In this document: positions 51,144-61,113 of the stretch, piece by piece | Layout of the letters: the number at the start of each line of letters is the position of its first letter | How positions within the stretch are numbered: position 1 is the first letter of the stretch | Source of the DNA: Limosilactobacillus caccae | GTDB lineage: Bacteria; Bacillota; Bacilli; Lactobacillales; Lactobacillaceae | DNA length: 64,000 bases | NCBI RefSeq assembly: GCF_900156885.1 | Contig: NZ_FTOY01000011.1 | Location: 186,001 to 250,000 of the forward strand | Reading direction: 5' to 3' | The notes under the pieces: model-generated | What the model saw: the letters and a program-made list of their open reading frames with translations, nothing else | What the model was told of the DNA's origin: nothing | The model's database searches: none | Program-made: the position numbers and the translations under genes

Positions 51144-51638
51144 TCAGTTCTCGTAATTACCAGTGACCGGGTTCATTTCCTGCAACTGATTGGTTGTGGG
51201 ATCATACTGGTAGGTCCCGGTAAGGTGAGCGATGTTCGGGTCGCCACCTTCATTATTTCTTACTTCAATCTGGTAACTGTTGTCGTTATTTTTGTTGACA
51301 TAATAATGATTGCCATCTTGTTGCACGCCACTTGTCTTGACAAAGTTTGTTAAGACTTGTTGGTCATTGTTGTGATTACTTACCGGCTGACTTGTGTTTG
51401 CCTGCTGGTCAGGATTAGCAGCTTGATTATCGGTAGTTGTGGCAGTTGCCTGTGGGGCTGCCTTTGCGGTATTTACCTTCTTTGCGGTCTTCGTCGAGGA
51501 TTGCTTTACCACCTTTGCATTGGTAGTAGTGGTCTTACTTGTCGTGGGGGCCGCTGCGCTGTTAGCACAACCCGCTAACCCGAGCGCGGTTAAAATTACT
51601 AATGAACCTGCTAATGCTTTACTTGTCACTTTTGTCAT
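51144..51638 (-). CDS. Putative lipoprotein, unknown
   Basis: 164 residues from the ATG at 51638 (SD GAGGGGGTC); the longer frame has no SD. Lipobox LTALGLAGCANS places the lipidated Cys near residue 24. A Thr/Lys/Ala/Asn-rich linker (about 25-95) is followed by a small C-terminal beta domain (about 100-164: GNHYYVNKNNDNSYQIEVRN ... TGTYQYDPTTNQLQEM) that looks PepSY-like in strand pattern, without certainty. Common in lactobacilli; role unknown. Confidence 0.75.
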   Translation of the reverse strand: MTKVTSKALAGSLVILTALGLAGCANSAAAPTTSKTTTTNAKVVKQSSTKTAKKVNTAKAAPQATATTTDNQAANPDQQANTSQPVSNHNNDQQVLTNFVKTSGVQQDGNHYYVNKNNDNSYQIEVRNNEGGDPNIAHLTGTYQYDPTTNQLQEMNPVTGNYEN

Positions 51639-51829
51639 TTTAATGACCCCCTCAAATTCTCTCTTATGGTTATTGACTTCATTTACATTATACCGCTTTT
51701 TGAAATATTTTTGTAACATTTTTAACTTTTTTGTTACATTGATTCCTGAAAACGCGACTAATTATTTCCTATCGCTGAGAGATAGGGTAAAATAAGGGCG
51801 TTTAAATAAGTGATAAGGAGTGGTCGCTG

Positions 51830-52858
51830 ATGGAAAAGTATTCATTAACAATTACAAAACTGCGGCAAATGGTTAAGGAGGGGATCATCCCTGGAGTAAG
51901 CTATTTGATCTTTGACGGTTCCCGGGAGATTCGCGACGTGCAGGGACTGGCACAGGTGTACCCTGAACCGGCACCGCTAAAACCGGGAATGCAATACGAT
52001 CTTGCTTCATTAACAAAAGTGGTGGGGACAGTACCCGTTATCGCAATGCTCCTTCAGCAAAAGCAGCTCCAGCTAGACGACCCGGTTAATAAGTACCTTC
52101 CAGAATTTACTGATTCTCGCCCAACGATCCGCAACCTCCTTACGCACACCTCGGGAATTAGCGGCTATATTCCTCATCGCAATGAATTAACGGCTCCTGC
52201 GTTGAAGCAGGCCTTCTTAACGGAAATGCATGTCGATGATACCTTAAACCGCCAGATTAGGTATGCCGATGTTAACTACCTGTACCTTGGCTGGATTATC
52301 GAACGAATCCTATCCCTTCCCGTACAGGACGTGATTGCCCAGCGGGTATTACAACCCCTAAAAATGACCGGAGCAAGTTTTACGCCGGCCCCCGAAAACT
52401 GTGTACCGACAGAGGTCCAAGCAAAGCGGGGAGTTATTAGGGGGAAAACTCATGATCCAAAGGGGTATATTCTCGGTAAAGATTGTGGCTGTGCAGGATT
52501 ATTTGCCACCCTCGATGACTTGGCAAGATTCGGCCGGGCACTAATTGAAACAAACTTCGGGGGACTTCTGCACCCCGCGCTTGTTGACGCAATGTTTGTC
52601 GACCAGACCTTAATTCCGGGGCCACATTCGCGGTCGCTTGGCTGGAAACTGCTCCATTCCCGGGCCCGCGACAAGCACCTGTTGATTAGCCACACAGGTT
52701 TTACCGGGACCTGGATGGTTCTTGACAAGCAGACTGACCAGGGCTTTATTGTGTTGACTAACCGGGTTCACCCGACCGCCCAAAACCAAGAATACCTTGA
52801 TGCCCGCGACCACCTGCTGGCAACTTATCTTAAAGAAAAAGAAAAAATTATGGAGTAA
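51830..52858 (+). CDS. Serine hydrolase, beta-lactamase / esterase family (S12)
   Basis: 342 residues, class C beta-lactamase fold. Catalytic SxxK is SLTK in YDLASLTKVVGT (near residue 63); the second motif is YAD-V-N in RYADVNYLYLGW (near 144-149); the third is HTG in ISHTGFTGTW (near 287). No signal peptide or lipobox, so it is probably cytoplasmic. Such proteins act as esterases or D-amino peptidases; no beta-lactam role is implied. SD AAGGAG. Confidence 0.9.
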   Translation: MEKYSLTITKLRQMVKEGIIPGVSYLIFDGSREIRDVQGLAQVYPEPAPLKPGMQYDLASLTKVVGTVPVIAMLLQQKQLQLDDPVNKYLPEFTDSRPTIRNLLTHTSGISGYIPHRNELTAPALKQAFLTEMHVDDTLNRQIRYADVNYLYLGWIIERILSLPVQDVIAQRVLQPLKMTGASFTPAPENCVPTEVQAKRGVIRGKTHDPKGYILGKDCGCAGLFATLDDLARFGRALIETNFGGLLHPALVDAMFVDQTLIPGPHSRSLGWKLLHSRARDKHLLISHTGFTGTWMVLDKQTDQGFIVLTNRVHPTAQNQEYLDARDHLLATYLKEKEKIME

Positions 52859-52977
52859 ATATGCGTAATTGTGGATAAAATGGTCCGTAATATCTCCTTC
52901 GGTGGATATTTCGGAAGATTTCCTTATAATAATTATTTTCCTTTGCAAATAGTCCTACAAAAAGCGCAAAACGCCTT

Positions 52978-53006
52978 TTGACAACGCTTTCAGCTACCGA
53001 TATGAT
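52978..53006 (+). promoter_or_regulatory. arcA promoter with overlapping cre
   Basis: TTGACA (52978-52983), 17-bp spacer, TATGAT (53001-53006). TTGACAACGCTTTCA (52978-52992) matches cre at 14 of 15 positions and covers the -35, suggesting direct catabolite repression. Confidence 0.78.
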
Positions 53007-53036
53007 GAAAGGAGAATAAATAAGGAGGGAGCTAAC

Positions 53037-54263
53037 ATGCAACAGCCAATCCATGTAATGTCAGAGATCGGAAAGCTGAAAACGGTGATGCTTCACCGCC
53101 CTGGTAAGGAGATTGAGAATGTTTATCCCGCAATCTTAGAACGGATGCTGGTTGATGATATTCCGTACTTGCCAATTGCCCAACAAGAACATGATTTATT
53201 TGCGAAGACACTGCGGGAGACGGGGACCGAAGTGCTGTACTTGGAAGATTTGCTGGCGGAGTCGCTCACTAGTCACCAGGAAAAAGAGGCATTCCTAGAA
53301 ACGATTATTACGGAGTCAAACATTGGCCCTGGCCCAGTCCACGATGGTTTGCTGGCTGCCCTGCTTGACCTACCGCCGCGAAAAATGGTCGACAAGGTGA
53401 TTGCCGGGGTTCGCAAAGATGAGATTAAAACCGCCCACACCTCGCTAGCTGAGCTGGCTGAAGAGCGGGATTATCCATTTTACCTTGACCCGATGCCCAA
53501 TGTATATTTCACCCGCGATCAGCAGGCCTGTATTGGGGATGGGTTAACGATTAACCGGATGGCATTTAAAGCACGGCGGCGTGAATCCCTATTTATGGAA
53601 TACATCATTAACCACCATCCCCGTTTTGCGGGCGAACAGATTAATATTTGGCGGAATCGTTACGCCAAGGGCCGCCTTGAGGGTGGTGATGAGCTGGTAT
53701 TAAATGACCACGTACTGGCGATTGGTATTTCCCAGCGGACATCCGCAAAGGCAATTACTGAGCTAGCAGAAAGCTTATTTGCACATTCAAATTACGATAC
53801 GATTGTTGCTATTCATATTCCGCATAATCATGCAATGATGCACTTAGATACCGTCTTCACGATGATTAATTACGACCAGTTCACTGTCCACCCAGCGATT
53901 CTCAGTGACCAGGGGCACATTGATGCCTTCGTCATGCACCCGGCAAAGGATGGGGAGATCGCGATTACTCATGAACGGGACTTACAGCAGGTTCTTAAAC
54001 AAGTCCTCAACAAATCTTCAATTGATTTAATCCCTACTGGTGGTGGCGACCCGATCATTGCTCCGCGTGAGCAGTGGAATGACGGTTCCAATACCTTAGC
54101 GATTGCGCCGGGGGAAGTAATCACTTATGACCGTAACTATGTCTCCAATGAATTGCTGCGCGAACACGGCATTTTAGTTCACGAGATTCGGTCCAGCGAG
54201 TTATCCCGTGGGCGTGGTGGTCCGCGCTGTATGTCCTGTCCGCTCGTCCGGGAAGATATTTAA
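53037..54263 (+). CDS. arcA: Arginine deiminase
   Basis: 408 residues; arginine to citrulline and ammonia, first step of the deiminase pathway. Start [25 protein letters not shown]; catalytic groups seen in [11 protein letters not shown] (Glu and Asp near 218-222), [17 protein letters not shown] (His near 275), and the nucleophilic Cys in [13 protein letters not shown] (about 399). SD AAGGAGGG. It is 9 kb from arcBC but shares cre-type control. An ArgR-family gene follows. Confidence 0.97.
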   Translation: MQQPIHVMSEIGKLKTVMLHRPGKEIENVYPAILERMLVDDIPYLPIAQQEHDLFAKTLRETGTEVLYLEDLLAESLTSHQEKEAFLETIITESNIGPGPVHDGLLAALLDLPPRKMVDKVIAGVRKDEIKTAHTSLAELAEERDYPFYLDPMPNVYFTRDQQACIGDGLTINRMAFKARRRESLFMEYIINHHPRFAGEQINIWRNRYAKGRLEGGDELVLNDHVLAIGISQRTSAKAITELAESLFAHSNYDTIVAIHIPHNHAMMHLDTVFTMINYDQFTVHPAILSDQGHIDAFVMHPAKDGEIAITHERDLQQVLKQVLNKSSIDLIPTGGGDPIIAPREQWNDGSNTLAIAPGEVITYDRNYVSNELLREHGILVHEIRSSELSRGRGGPRCMSCPLVREDI

Positions 54264-54364
54264 GCAGGGAAGCAACGAAGAAGGAAAGTAGTTTAACCTT
54301 TTTTCTCATTGCTTTTTCTTGTATTATTATTAGTATCAATGAATATTTAAAGAAGGGGACGCGA

Positions 54365-54826
54365 ATGGATCGAAAGGGAAGACGTAAATTTATTGAACAG
54401 GTTGTTAACGACCAGAAGATTGAGACCCAGGACGAATTGCTGCGGTTGTTAGCGGACGCGGGGTTTGTCACGACCCAGGCAACAGTTTCGCGGGACATTC
54501 ATGCGCTAAATATTGTGAAGGCCAATGACGGTAATGGGCACACTCATTATGTCCAGTTACACGTAAAGCCGGAGCATAATTATGACCGGCTCTACCAGGG
54601 AATTTATGATAATGTGCGGACGATTGAAACAGTCCAGTTCATCAACGTCATTAAAACGGCCCTCAACTCAAGCTATGCGACGATCCTAGGGGGGATGTTT
54701 GATGAGTTGGACTTGCCAGGAGTTGTGGGGACCCTGGCGGGAAACGATACGTTGATTGTAATTAGTAAGAATAACGATGATGCTAAACAAATCTATGAAC
54801 TAATCACTAGCCATATGCGGTCCTAG
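54365..54826 (+). CDS. argR: ArgR/ArcR-family arginine regulator
   Basis: 153 residues. N-terminal winged helix (about 1-70) with the recognition region FVTTQATVSRDIHALNIVK; C-terminal oligomerisation and arginine-binding domain (about 80-150) with GGMFDELDLPGVVGTLAGNDTLIVI, including the GT(I/L)AG-D motif. Placed 100 bp after arcA, so it probably controls the deiminase genes; several ArgR paralogues are usual in lactobacilli. SD AAGAAGGGG. Confidence 0.93.
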   Translation: MDRKGRRKFIEQVVNDQKIETQDELLRLLADAGFVTTQATVSRDIHALNIVKANDGNGHTHYVQLHVKPEHNYDRLYQGIYDNVRTIETVQFINVIKTALNSSYATILGGMFDELDLPGVVGTLAGNDTLIVISKNNDDAKQIYELITSHMRS

Positions 54827-54841
54827 TGATTGTGGAAAATT

Positions 54842-54881
54842 AAAAAGTGGCTGACGAAAAATCATCGTCAGCCACTTTTTT
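54842..54881. terminator. Bidirectional terminator
   Basis: AAAAAGTGGCTGACG/CGTCAGCCACTTTTT 15-bp perfect stem. Confidence 0.92.
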
Positions 54882-54885
54882 GTAA

Positions 54886-55179
54886 TTACATTAGTTGGGA
54901 TTTTAACTGGTCCATTTGGTAAATAACCACGGTTTCAATTAGCGTAATCAAGCTTACCAGCAGCACCGTAAAATGGGTGTTTGCGACGAATAAGAGGATG
55001 ATTAATATCCACGAAAGCCAGTTCCACCGTCGCTCGTGTTGCATCACCCGGGTGAACTTGGGAGTAACCTTGGCTGGATTGTTGATTGCTAATTGCTGTA
55101 ATTGGGAAAATAAGCGAACCTCCCAAAAACTTTCGAGTAAGAAAATAATGGTAAAGATAAATGTTAATAGTTGGTCCAC
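54886..55179 (-). CDS. Small membrane protein, 97 aa
   Basis: Not recognised. Three predicted TM helices (about residues 4-22, 53-68 and 71-89) with a polar, basic loop between the first and second (KFTRVMQHERRWNW). SD AAGGAG. It starts 14 bp after the gatD stop on the same strand, so it may belong to the murT-gatD transcript, but a cell-wall role is only suggested by position. Confidence 0.68.
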   Translation of the reverse strand: MDQLLTFIFTIIFLLESFWEVRLFSQLQQLAINNPAKVTPKFTRVMQHERRWNWLSWILIILLFVANTHFTVLLVSLITLIETVVIYQMDQLKSQLM

Positions 55180-55193
55180 AATTTCTCCTTAAT

Positions 55194-55901
55194 TTAGAAT
55201 GTTGCCTTAATCTTCAGCTCCCGCTGCTTGCTAAGGTCAGCGTCAGGATACTTATGCTCAAGGGCGGCCAGTAAGATCTTCTTAGCGATTTCACCATTTC
55301 TTGTCAGAATTGGACCGTGGAAGTAGGAACAGTAGGTGTTCTTATAAATGGCGCCCTCGGTGTGGTCTTCACCATTGTTACCATTTCCTGAAACAACTTC
55401 CCCAAGCGGCCGTTCACCTTTGCCGAGAAAGGTCCGGCCGTTATGGTTCTCAAAACCGTGGTATTCTTCCCCGGTTTCTTGATTCTTGATTGTGATATCC
55501 CCGATAAAGCGGTGGTTGTCCTGGCTAAGGGTATAGTGGTCAAGGATTCCAAGGCCGGGGATCTTTTCACCATTAGCCCCGATATAATAATGACCGAGTA
55601 ACTGGTAGCCACCACAGATGGCAAGGACTGGTTTGCCAGTATTAATAAACTTCTCAAGCCCCGCTTTTTTATGTGGGAGGTCCTTTGAAACGACAAGTTG
55701 CTCGTAGTCTTGACCGCCACCAAAGAGGGCAAGGTCAAAGTCATCGGGGTTAAAGTGGTCATCAATACTGATCACCTTAACATCAATGTCGGCGTCCATT
55801 TGCTTTGCGTAGTATTTTAAGGCAATAATATTGCCGACATCACTGTAGGTGTTGAGTAAGTCGCCATACAGGTGGGCAAGTCGCAAGTGATACTTCGCCA
55901 T
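55194..55901 (-). CDS. gatD: Lipid II isoglutaminyl synthase, glutaminase subunit GatD
   Basis: 235-residue CobB/CobQ-type glutamine amidotransferase. The nucleophile Cys is in [16 protein letters not shown] (about residue 94); [11 protein letters not shown] and [10 protein letters not shown], with the second catalytic His, follow. With MurT it amidates the D-Glu carboxyl of lipid II to D-isoglutamine, needed for cross-linking in Gram-positives. The start codon overlaps the murT stop by one base. Confidence 0.95.
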   Translation of the reverse strand: MAKYHLRLAHLYGDLLNTYSDVGNIIALKYYAKQMDADIDVKVISIDDHFNPDDFDLALFGGGQDYEQLVVSKDLPHKKAGLEKFINTGKPVLAICGGYQLLGHYYIGANGEKIPGLGILDHYTLSQDNHRFIGDITIKNQETGEEYHGFENHNGRTFLGKGERPLGEVVSGNGNNGEDHTEGAIYKNTYCSYFHGPILTRNGEIAKKILLAALEHKYPDADLSKQRELKIKATF

Positions 55902-57250
55902 TAGTCCATTCCTCCTTTGATGTAGCCCTTTTCCGCCAGCTGTTTCCGCAATTGTAAGACCGCCGTGTAGGTGGCAAGAATATAGACGTGTTCAGTTGGC
56001 ATGTCCTTAATCTTATCGACGACCTTTGTCAGGTCCGGCTCGTGCCACATATTTTCGATTCCGGCCATCGTCAAGCGGGTAGTGATGTCCTTGTAGCGTT
56101 CGCCCCCGGTCATGTACTGGGGAATTTCGTGCTTCGTTAGTTTTTCAAAGTCGCCGTCCCAGATCCAGCTGGTATCAATCCCGTCAGCATAGTTGGCATT
56201 TAAAAGAAAGGCAAAACTAAACGGCTTGTCGTCAGTTTCGATCATGTCGAGGACCTGGTTTAAGCCAACCGGGTTCTTAACAAGGATCAGGGTAACCTGC
56301 TTGCCGTCGACGTTAATCACCTCTTGGCGGCCGAAGACCCGTTCGTCGGCTTCAAAGGCATCCTTAATCTGCTCCTGGCTGACACCGAGAAAGCGGCCAA
56401 GTGAATAGGCAGCCAGGGCGTTATAGATGTTATAAAGACCGCCAATGCCAATTTTGTACTGCTGACCGTCGATTTCAAAGGTCGAGTTAGTCGGTGTTAG
56501 CTTGCTAATCTTGGTGACGGCGTAAGTTAATTCCGGACGGTGGAATCCGCAGTGGGGGCAAAAGTAATTACCCAGGCCAGCGTATGTCCGCATCCGGTAC
56601 TTTAAGATGTGCTGACACTTGGGGCAGAGTAAGCCGTCGGTATTCGCCGGGGCGTTAAACGCTTCTTTTTCTTCGTGGTTAAAACCATAGTAGATAACCG
56701 GGTTAGGTAAATCCTTACTATTAAAAAGCTGCTCATCCCCGTTAGCAATAATTGTTGCCTTAGGGGCTAATTTAACCCCCTGGAGAATCTTATCGTAGGT
56801 GGTGTAAATTTCACCATAGCGGTCCATTTGATCACGGAAGATATTAGTGAAGACAAAGGCAACCGGGGTGATGAACTTACAGACCTTAACGACATTGGCT
56901 TCGTCAACTTCTAAGACTGCTAACCCTTTTTGCTTTGGTCGGGGGGCAGTGATAAAGGTGGTTACAATTCCTTGTTCCATGTTGGAGCCGGTCGGATTTG
57001 TCAATACTTGATCGTATTTTTCACGCAGGACGCGAACGCTTAGAGCAGTGGTCAGCGTCTTCCCGTTAGTCCCGGTAACGATTACCAAGTCATATTTTTT
57101 ACTAAAGGCTTGAAGAATGTTGGGATCAAGCTTAAGGGTTAACTTGCCGGGAAGTGAGCTACCACCATGCATAAAGGTATGTAGAAACCAGTAGCTCGAC
57201 CGTCCAGCGAATTCAGCGATTGAACTTCGAACTGTCATGAATAAGTGCAA
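55901..57250 (-). CDS. murT: Lipid II isoglutaminyl synthase, ligase subunit MurT
   Basis: 449-residue Mur-ligase-type ATPase. P-loop [18 protein letters not shown] (about residues 59-76); [28 protein letters not shown]; a zinc-ribbon insertion with CPKC and CPHC pairs (about 206-234), typical of MurT; and a C-terminal DUF1727 domain. Partner of GatD. Divergent from tdk; SD AAAGGATTG. Confidence 0.96.
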   Translation of the reverse strand: MHLFMTVRSSIAEFAGRSSYWFLHTFMHGGSSLPGKLTLKLDPNILQAFSKKYDLVIVTGTNGKTLTTALSVRVLREKYDQVLTNPTGSNMEQGIVTTFITAPRPKQKGLAVLEVDEANVVKVCKFITPVAFVFTNIFRDQMDRYGEIYTTYDKILQGVKLAPKATIIANGDEQLFNSKDLPNPVIYYGFNHEEKEAFNAPANTDGLLCPKCQHILKYRMRTYAGLGNYFCPHCGFHRPELTYAVTKISKLTPTNSTFEIDGQQYKIGIGGLYNIYNALAAYSLGRFLGVSQEQIKDAFEADERVFGRQEVINVDGKQVTLILVKNPVGLNQVLDMIETDDKPFSFAFLLNANYADGIDTSWIWDGDFEKLTKHEIPQYMTGGERYKDITTRLTMAGIENMWHEPDLTKVVDKIKDMPTEHVYILATYTAVLQLRKQLAEKGYIKGGMD

Positions 57251-57463
57251 TCCTTTCTGTTTGATATCTTAATTAGGTTAGTAATTTTTTGGTTGATTAA
57301 ATCACCGTTTAATTTTAAGCTTTACGATGGTAAAAAGAAAGCGATTGACCCGAAATTATTATTCAGGAACGATAAAAGGGTGATCGGCAAGTAGAACTAT
57401 TTAAATGTTAAGAATTTTTGGATATAATGAAGAGTACTATGCAAACAAAAAGGAGCAATCGTA

Positions 57464-58054
57464 GTGGCACAATTATTCTTTAAATACGGCGCGATGAATT
57501 CTGGTAAGTCAATTGATATTTTGAAGGTTGCCCATAACTATGAAGAACAGGGGAAGCCGGTTGTCTTGATGACCAGTGGGGTCGATGATCGCTCTGGTCG
57601 GGGCGTTATTGCCAGCCGGATTGGCCTTGAGCGTAAGGTCGCACCGATAATGGATGATACTAATATCTATGATTACGTCAACGAGATGGATCATAAGATT
57701 TACTGTGTGTTGATCGATGAAGCCCAGTTTTTAAAGAAAAAGCATGTCTTACAATTAATCAAAATTGTCGATGAGCTCAATATTCCAGTAATGACATTTG
57801 GCCTCAAAAACGACTTCCGGAATGAATTGTTTGAAGGGTCGAAGTACTTACTAATCTATGCCGATAAGATTGAAGAGATGAAGACAATTTGCTGGTTCTG
57901 TCCGCATAAGGCGACGATGAACCTGCGAATTAATAATGGCAAGCCGGTATATGAAGGTGAGCAGGTACAAATCGGCGGTAATGAGTCGTATTACCCCGTT
58001 TGCCGGAAACATTATTTTCATCCCCAACTAAATGATGGACAGGAGGAAAAGTAG
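57464..58054 (+). CDS. tdk: Thymidine kinase
   Basis: 196 residues; type II thymidine kinase for dTMP salvage. P-loop [12 protein letters not shown] (about 8-19), VLIDEAQFL (Walker B-like), lasso region, and zinc ligands CWFCPHKA with the later CRKHYF. SD AAGGAG. A TATAAT lies about 45 bp upstream. prfA begins 3 bp after its stop, so tdk heads the prfA-prmC-ywlC operon, an order common in lactobacilli. Confidence 0.96.
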   Translation: MAQLFFKYGAMNSGKSIDILKVAHNYEEQGKPVVLMTSGVDDRSGRGVIASRIGLERKVAPIMDDTNIYDYVNEMDHKIYCVLIDEAQFLKKKHVLQLIKIVDELNIPVMTFGLKNDFRNELFEGSKYLLIYADKIEEMKTICWFCPHKATMNLRINNGKPVYEGEQVQIGGNESYYPVCRKHYFHPQLNDGQEEK

Positions 58055-58057
58055 AGA

Positions 58058-59146
58058 ATGGAAATGGAAGAAATTTTTGACAAGCTCCAGGCAGTTGCTG
58101 ACCGTTATGATGAATTAAACGAACTGATCAGTGACCCAGAAGTAATCGCTGATTCCCAACGGTTTATGAAGCTTTCTAAGGAAGAGGGGAGCTTGCGGGA
58201 GACCGTTGAAAAATACAACGAGTATAAGCAGGTAGCCCAGACCATTAAGGACGACGAGGAAATGTTGCGGGAGATTGACGACCCCGACCTGACCGCCATG
58301 ACCAAGGATGAGTTAGCGGAAGCAAAGGAGAAGCAGGCAACGCTGGAAAAGGAACTAGAAGTCTTGCTGATTCCGAAGGACCCTAACGACGATAAGAACA
58401 TCATCATGGAAATCCGTGGTGCTGCTGGTGGGGATGAGGCCAGTCTTTTTGCGGCCGACTTGTACAACATGTACCTCCACTACGCTGAAAAGCAAGGGTG
58501 GAACGTTGAAGTCGTTGATAAAAATGAAACCGAAGTCGGTGGTTTTAAAGAAATCGCCCTGATGATTACTGGTGATAAGGTTTACTCGAAGTTGAAGTTT
58601 GAAAACGGGGCCCACCGTGTTCAGCGGGTTCCAGTCACCGAGTCAGCCGGGCGGGTCCATACCTCAACCGCGACTGTCGGGGTTATGCCAGAAGCAGAGG
58701 ACGTTGACGTTGACATCGATCCAAAGGATATCCGGGTTGACGTTTACCGTTCTAGTGGTGCTGGTGGTCAGCACGTCAACAAGACGTCATCAGCTGTCCG
58801 GATGACCCACTTGCCGACTGGAATCGTTGTTGCGATGCAAGATGAACGATCACAGCAACAAAACCGGGCAAAGGCAATGCGGATTTTGAAGTCCCGGGTA
58901 TATGACTACTACCAACAACAAGAACAAAGTGCCTACGACCAAAAGCGGAAGGACGCAATTGGGACTGGTGACCGTTCCGAGCGGATTCGGACTTACAACT
59001 TCCCGCAAAACCGGGTTACTGACCACCGGATTGGCTTAACGTTAAATAAGCTTGATAAGATTATGGCTGGTGATTTGGATGAAATCATCGAAGCACTGAT
59101 TGTTGCTGACCAGACGCAGAAGTTGGAGCAGTTGCGTAATGAGTAG
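58058..59146 (+). CDS. prfA: Peptide chain release factor 1
   Basis: 362 residues; terminates translation at UAA and UAG. The codon-recognition region carries the PVTES variant of PxT ([18 protein letters not shown]), and the GGQ loop reads [17 protein letters not shown] (near residue 235), where PrmC methylates the Gln. C-terminal [14 protein letters not shown] is intact. SD GGAGG; tandem start codons 58058/58064 are possible. It overlaps prmC by 8 bp. Confidence 0.97.
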   Translation: MEMEEIFDKLQAVADRYDELNELISDPEVIADSQRFMKLSKEEGSLRETVEKYNEYKQVAQTIKDDEEMLREIDDPDLTAMTKDELAEAKEKQATLEKELEVLLIPKDPNDDKNIIMEIRGAAGGDEASLFAADLYNMYLHYAEKQGWNVEVVDKNETEVGGFKEIALMITGDKVYSKLKFENGAHRVQRVPVTESAGRVHTSTATVGVMPEAEDVDVDIDPKDIRVDVYRSSGAGGQHVNKTSSAVRMTHLPTGIVVAMQDERSQQQNRAKAMRILKSRVYDYYQQQEQSAYDQKRKDAIGTGDRSERIRTYNFPQNRVTDHRIGLTLNKLDKIMAGDLDEIIEALIVADQTQKLEQLRNE

Positions 59147-60005
59147 TTTTACCGCGGGCAACTACTTTATGGCCCAGCGGTGGGCAAAAGAACAACTTGC
59201 GGGGACGGATGTTGATCCACAGGCCCCACAATTTTTGCTCCAGCAGCGTCATGGCTGGGATGCGACCCACTTATTACTACACAACCGTGACCAAATGCCA
59301 GCAGACGAAGTGACGTGGTGGCAAGATGCAATTAGGCGGTTGCTAAATCATGAGCCTGCTCAATACATTATTGGGCAGGCCCCATTTTATGGTCGCCTTT
59401 TTACGGTGAATAAGGATGTCTTGATTCCTGAAGCGGAGACAGCGGAGTTGGTTGACTGGGTTCTTGAAGAGATGCCAGTGCGGCCAATGAAAGTTCTTGA
59501 CCTGGGGACCGGGAGTGGGGTAATTGGGATAACCCTTGCCCTTGAGAGACCGCAATGGCAGGTAACACTAAGTGATATTTCGTCAGCGGCAATTGCGGTT
59601 GCCAAGCGAAACATGGTCCGACAGGGCGTTGACTTAGCGATCATTGAGAGTGACCTCTTTGCAAACATTACTGACCGCTATGACTTAATTGTCACTAACC
59701 CGCCGTACATTGACCGCGATGATATTGCGGTAATGGATCAGGCGGTCTTAGAAAATGAGCCAGCCACGGCGCTCTTTGCTGACGAGCATGGTCTTGGCTT
59801 TTACCACCGGCTATTTGCCACAGTTGCTAGCCATCTCCAGCCGGGCGGCCAGCTCTTCGGTGAGACCGGCTATGACCAAGAAGAATCAATTCAACGACTA
59901 CTGCACCAAGTTGATGCACACGCACAGATAAGGCCACGGCATGACGTGGCAGGAAAAATGAGGATGATACACGCATGGGATTTTTCAGACGCAGGAGGAA
60001 GATAG
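59139..60005 (+). CDS. prmC: Release factor glutamine methyltransferase
   Basis: 288 residues; SAM-dependent N5-methylation of the GGQ glutamine of release factors. N-terminal helical domain (about 1-80), then the Rossmann core: [17 protein letters not shown] and the catalytic NPPYIDRDD (near residue 187). Start 59139 (MSSFTAGNY) overlaps the prfA end; the upstream frame inside prfA is rejected. The product is encoded next to its substrate. Confidence 0.95.
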   Translation: MSSFTAGNYFMAQRWAKEQLAGTDVDPQAPQFLLQQRHGWDATHLLLHNRDQMPADEVTWWQDAIRRLLNHEPAQYIIGQAPFYGRLFTVNKDVLIPEAETAELVDWVLEEMPVRPMKVLDLGTGSGVIGITLALERPQWQVTLSDISSAAIAVAKRNMVRQGVDLAIIESDLFANITDRYDLIVTNPPYIDRDDIAVMDQAVLENEPATALFADEHGLGFYHRLFATVASHLQPGGQLFGETGYDQEESIQRLLHQVDAHAQIRPRHDVAGKMRMIHAWDFSDAGGR

Positions 60006-60010
60006 CAAGA

Positions 60011-61039
60011 ATGGATACAAGAATTTATCGGCATGGTGAAATTGACCAGGCAGCCGCCGCAATTAAGCGCGGTGAGTTAGTTGCTTTTCCAACTGAAACT
60101 GTTTATGGCCTCGGGGCAGATGCCACGAATGCAGAGGCGGTCAAAAACGTTTACCTTGCAAAGGGCCGGCCAAGTGACAACCCGCTGATTGTCCATGTCA
60201 ATTCAATTGCGATGGTTGAACAGTATGCGGCGGAGATACCGGCCAATGCCCGTAAGCTAATGGAAAAGTTTTGGCCTGGTTCGTTGACGATTATTTTAAA
60301 AATAAAGAAGCGAGCCCTTTCCAAGACGGTTACCGGGGGCTTGAATACAGTTGCTTTCCGTTTTCCTGACTGCCAGCCAACCCTTGACCTGATTGAAGCA
60401 GCAGGAGTGCCAATGGTTGGCCCGTCAGCCAATACTTCGGGAAAACCTAGCCCGACGACTGCCCAGCACGTTTACCATGACCTTCACGGTAAGATTGCCG
60501 GCATCCTCGATAACGGACCAACGCGGGTGGGGGTTGAATCAACCGTCCTTGATATGTCAACTGACCAGCCGGCAATCTTGCGTCCCGGGGCGGTTACCAA
60601 GAAGGACATTGAATCCGTTATCGGCTCAATTGATGTTAACCACCATAAGGTTGGCAAGCACGAAACACCAAAGGCACCGGGGATGAAGTACAAGCACTAT
60701 GCTCCCAATGCCCAGGTTTACATCGTTGATAGTGAAAGCGACTGGGATAAAGTAGTTGCGTGGATCAAGCAGCAGCCATTCGATGTTGGAATGATGGCAG
60801 AAGAAAAAATCTTACAAAAAGAAGTCTTACCGATGAACGCCATCCAGTTTTCACTCGGTAAGAATGTCCAGGATGCTAGTGCGCGCTTGTTTGACGGCTT
60901 ACGCCAATTTGATGACCAGCCAAATGTTAAGGCAATTGTCACCCAGGCATTCCCTGACCACGACCTTGGTGGGGCGTACATGAATCGGTTAAATAAGTCT
61001 GCTGGTGGTGTTCACTTTGACCCTAATGCGGTAAAATAA
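60011..61039 (+). CDS. ywlC: L-threonylcarbamoyladenylate synthase (YwlC/Sua5 type)
   Basis: 342 residues: a YrdC-type catalytic domain (about 10-200; GELVAFPTETVYGLGADATN, KGRPSDNPLIVHV, GPSANTSGKPSPTTAQHV) plus a C-terminal Sua5 domain with the linker PGMKYKHYAPNA. Makes the TC-AMP precursor for t6A; TsaE, used in the later transfer step, is at 4534. SD GGAGGAAG decides the start. Confidence 0.95.
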   Translation: MDTRIYRHGEIDQAAAAIKRGELVAFPTETVYGLGADATNAEAVKNVYLAKGRPSDNPLIVHVNSIAMVEQYAAEIPANARKLMEKFWPGSLTIILKIKKRALSKTVTGGLNTVAFRFPDCQPTLDLIEAAGVPMVGPSANTSGKPSPTTAQHVYHDLHGKIAGILDNGPTRVGVESTVLDMSTDQPAILRPGAVTKKDIESVIGSIDVNHHKVGKHETPKAPGMKYKHYAPNAQVYIVDSESDWDKVVAWIKQQPFDVGMMAEEKILQKEVLPMNAIQFSLGKNVQDASARLFDGLRQFDDQPNVKAIVTQAFPDHDLGGAYMNRLNKSAGGVHFDPNAVK

Positions 61040-61055
61040 AATAGATGATAATGTT

Positions 61056-61098
61056 GCGGTTATTTTTCTCGTTGCTTTGGAAAAATAGCCGCTTTTTT
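61056..61098 (+). terminator. Intrinsic terminator directly before glyA SD
   Basis: 13-bp stem GCGGTTATTTTTC (61056-61068) with GAAAAATAGCCGC (61080-61092), then TTTTTT to 61098. The glyA SD AAGGAG starts at 61099. Confidence 0.82.
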
Positions 61099-61113
61099 AA
61101 GGAGATGGTATCA

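Noticed and set aside
61045-61113. 23-residue N-terminal extension of GlyA
   Set aside because: It is encoded by the terminator hairpin and lacks an SD; the family starts near [10 protein letters not shown].
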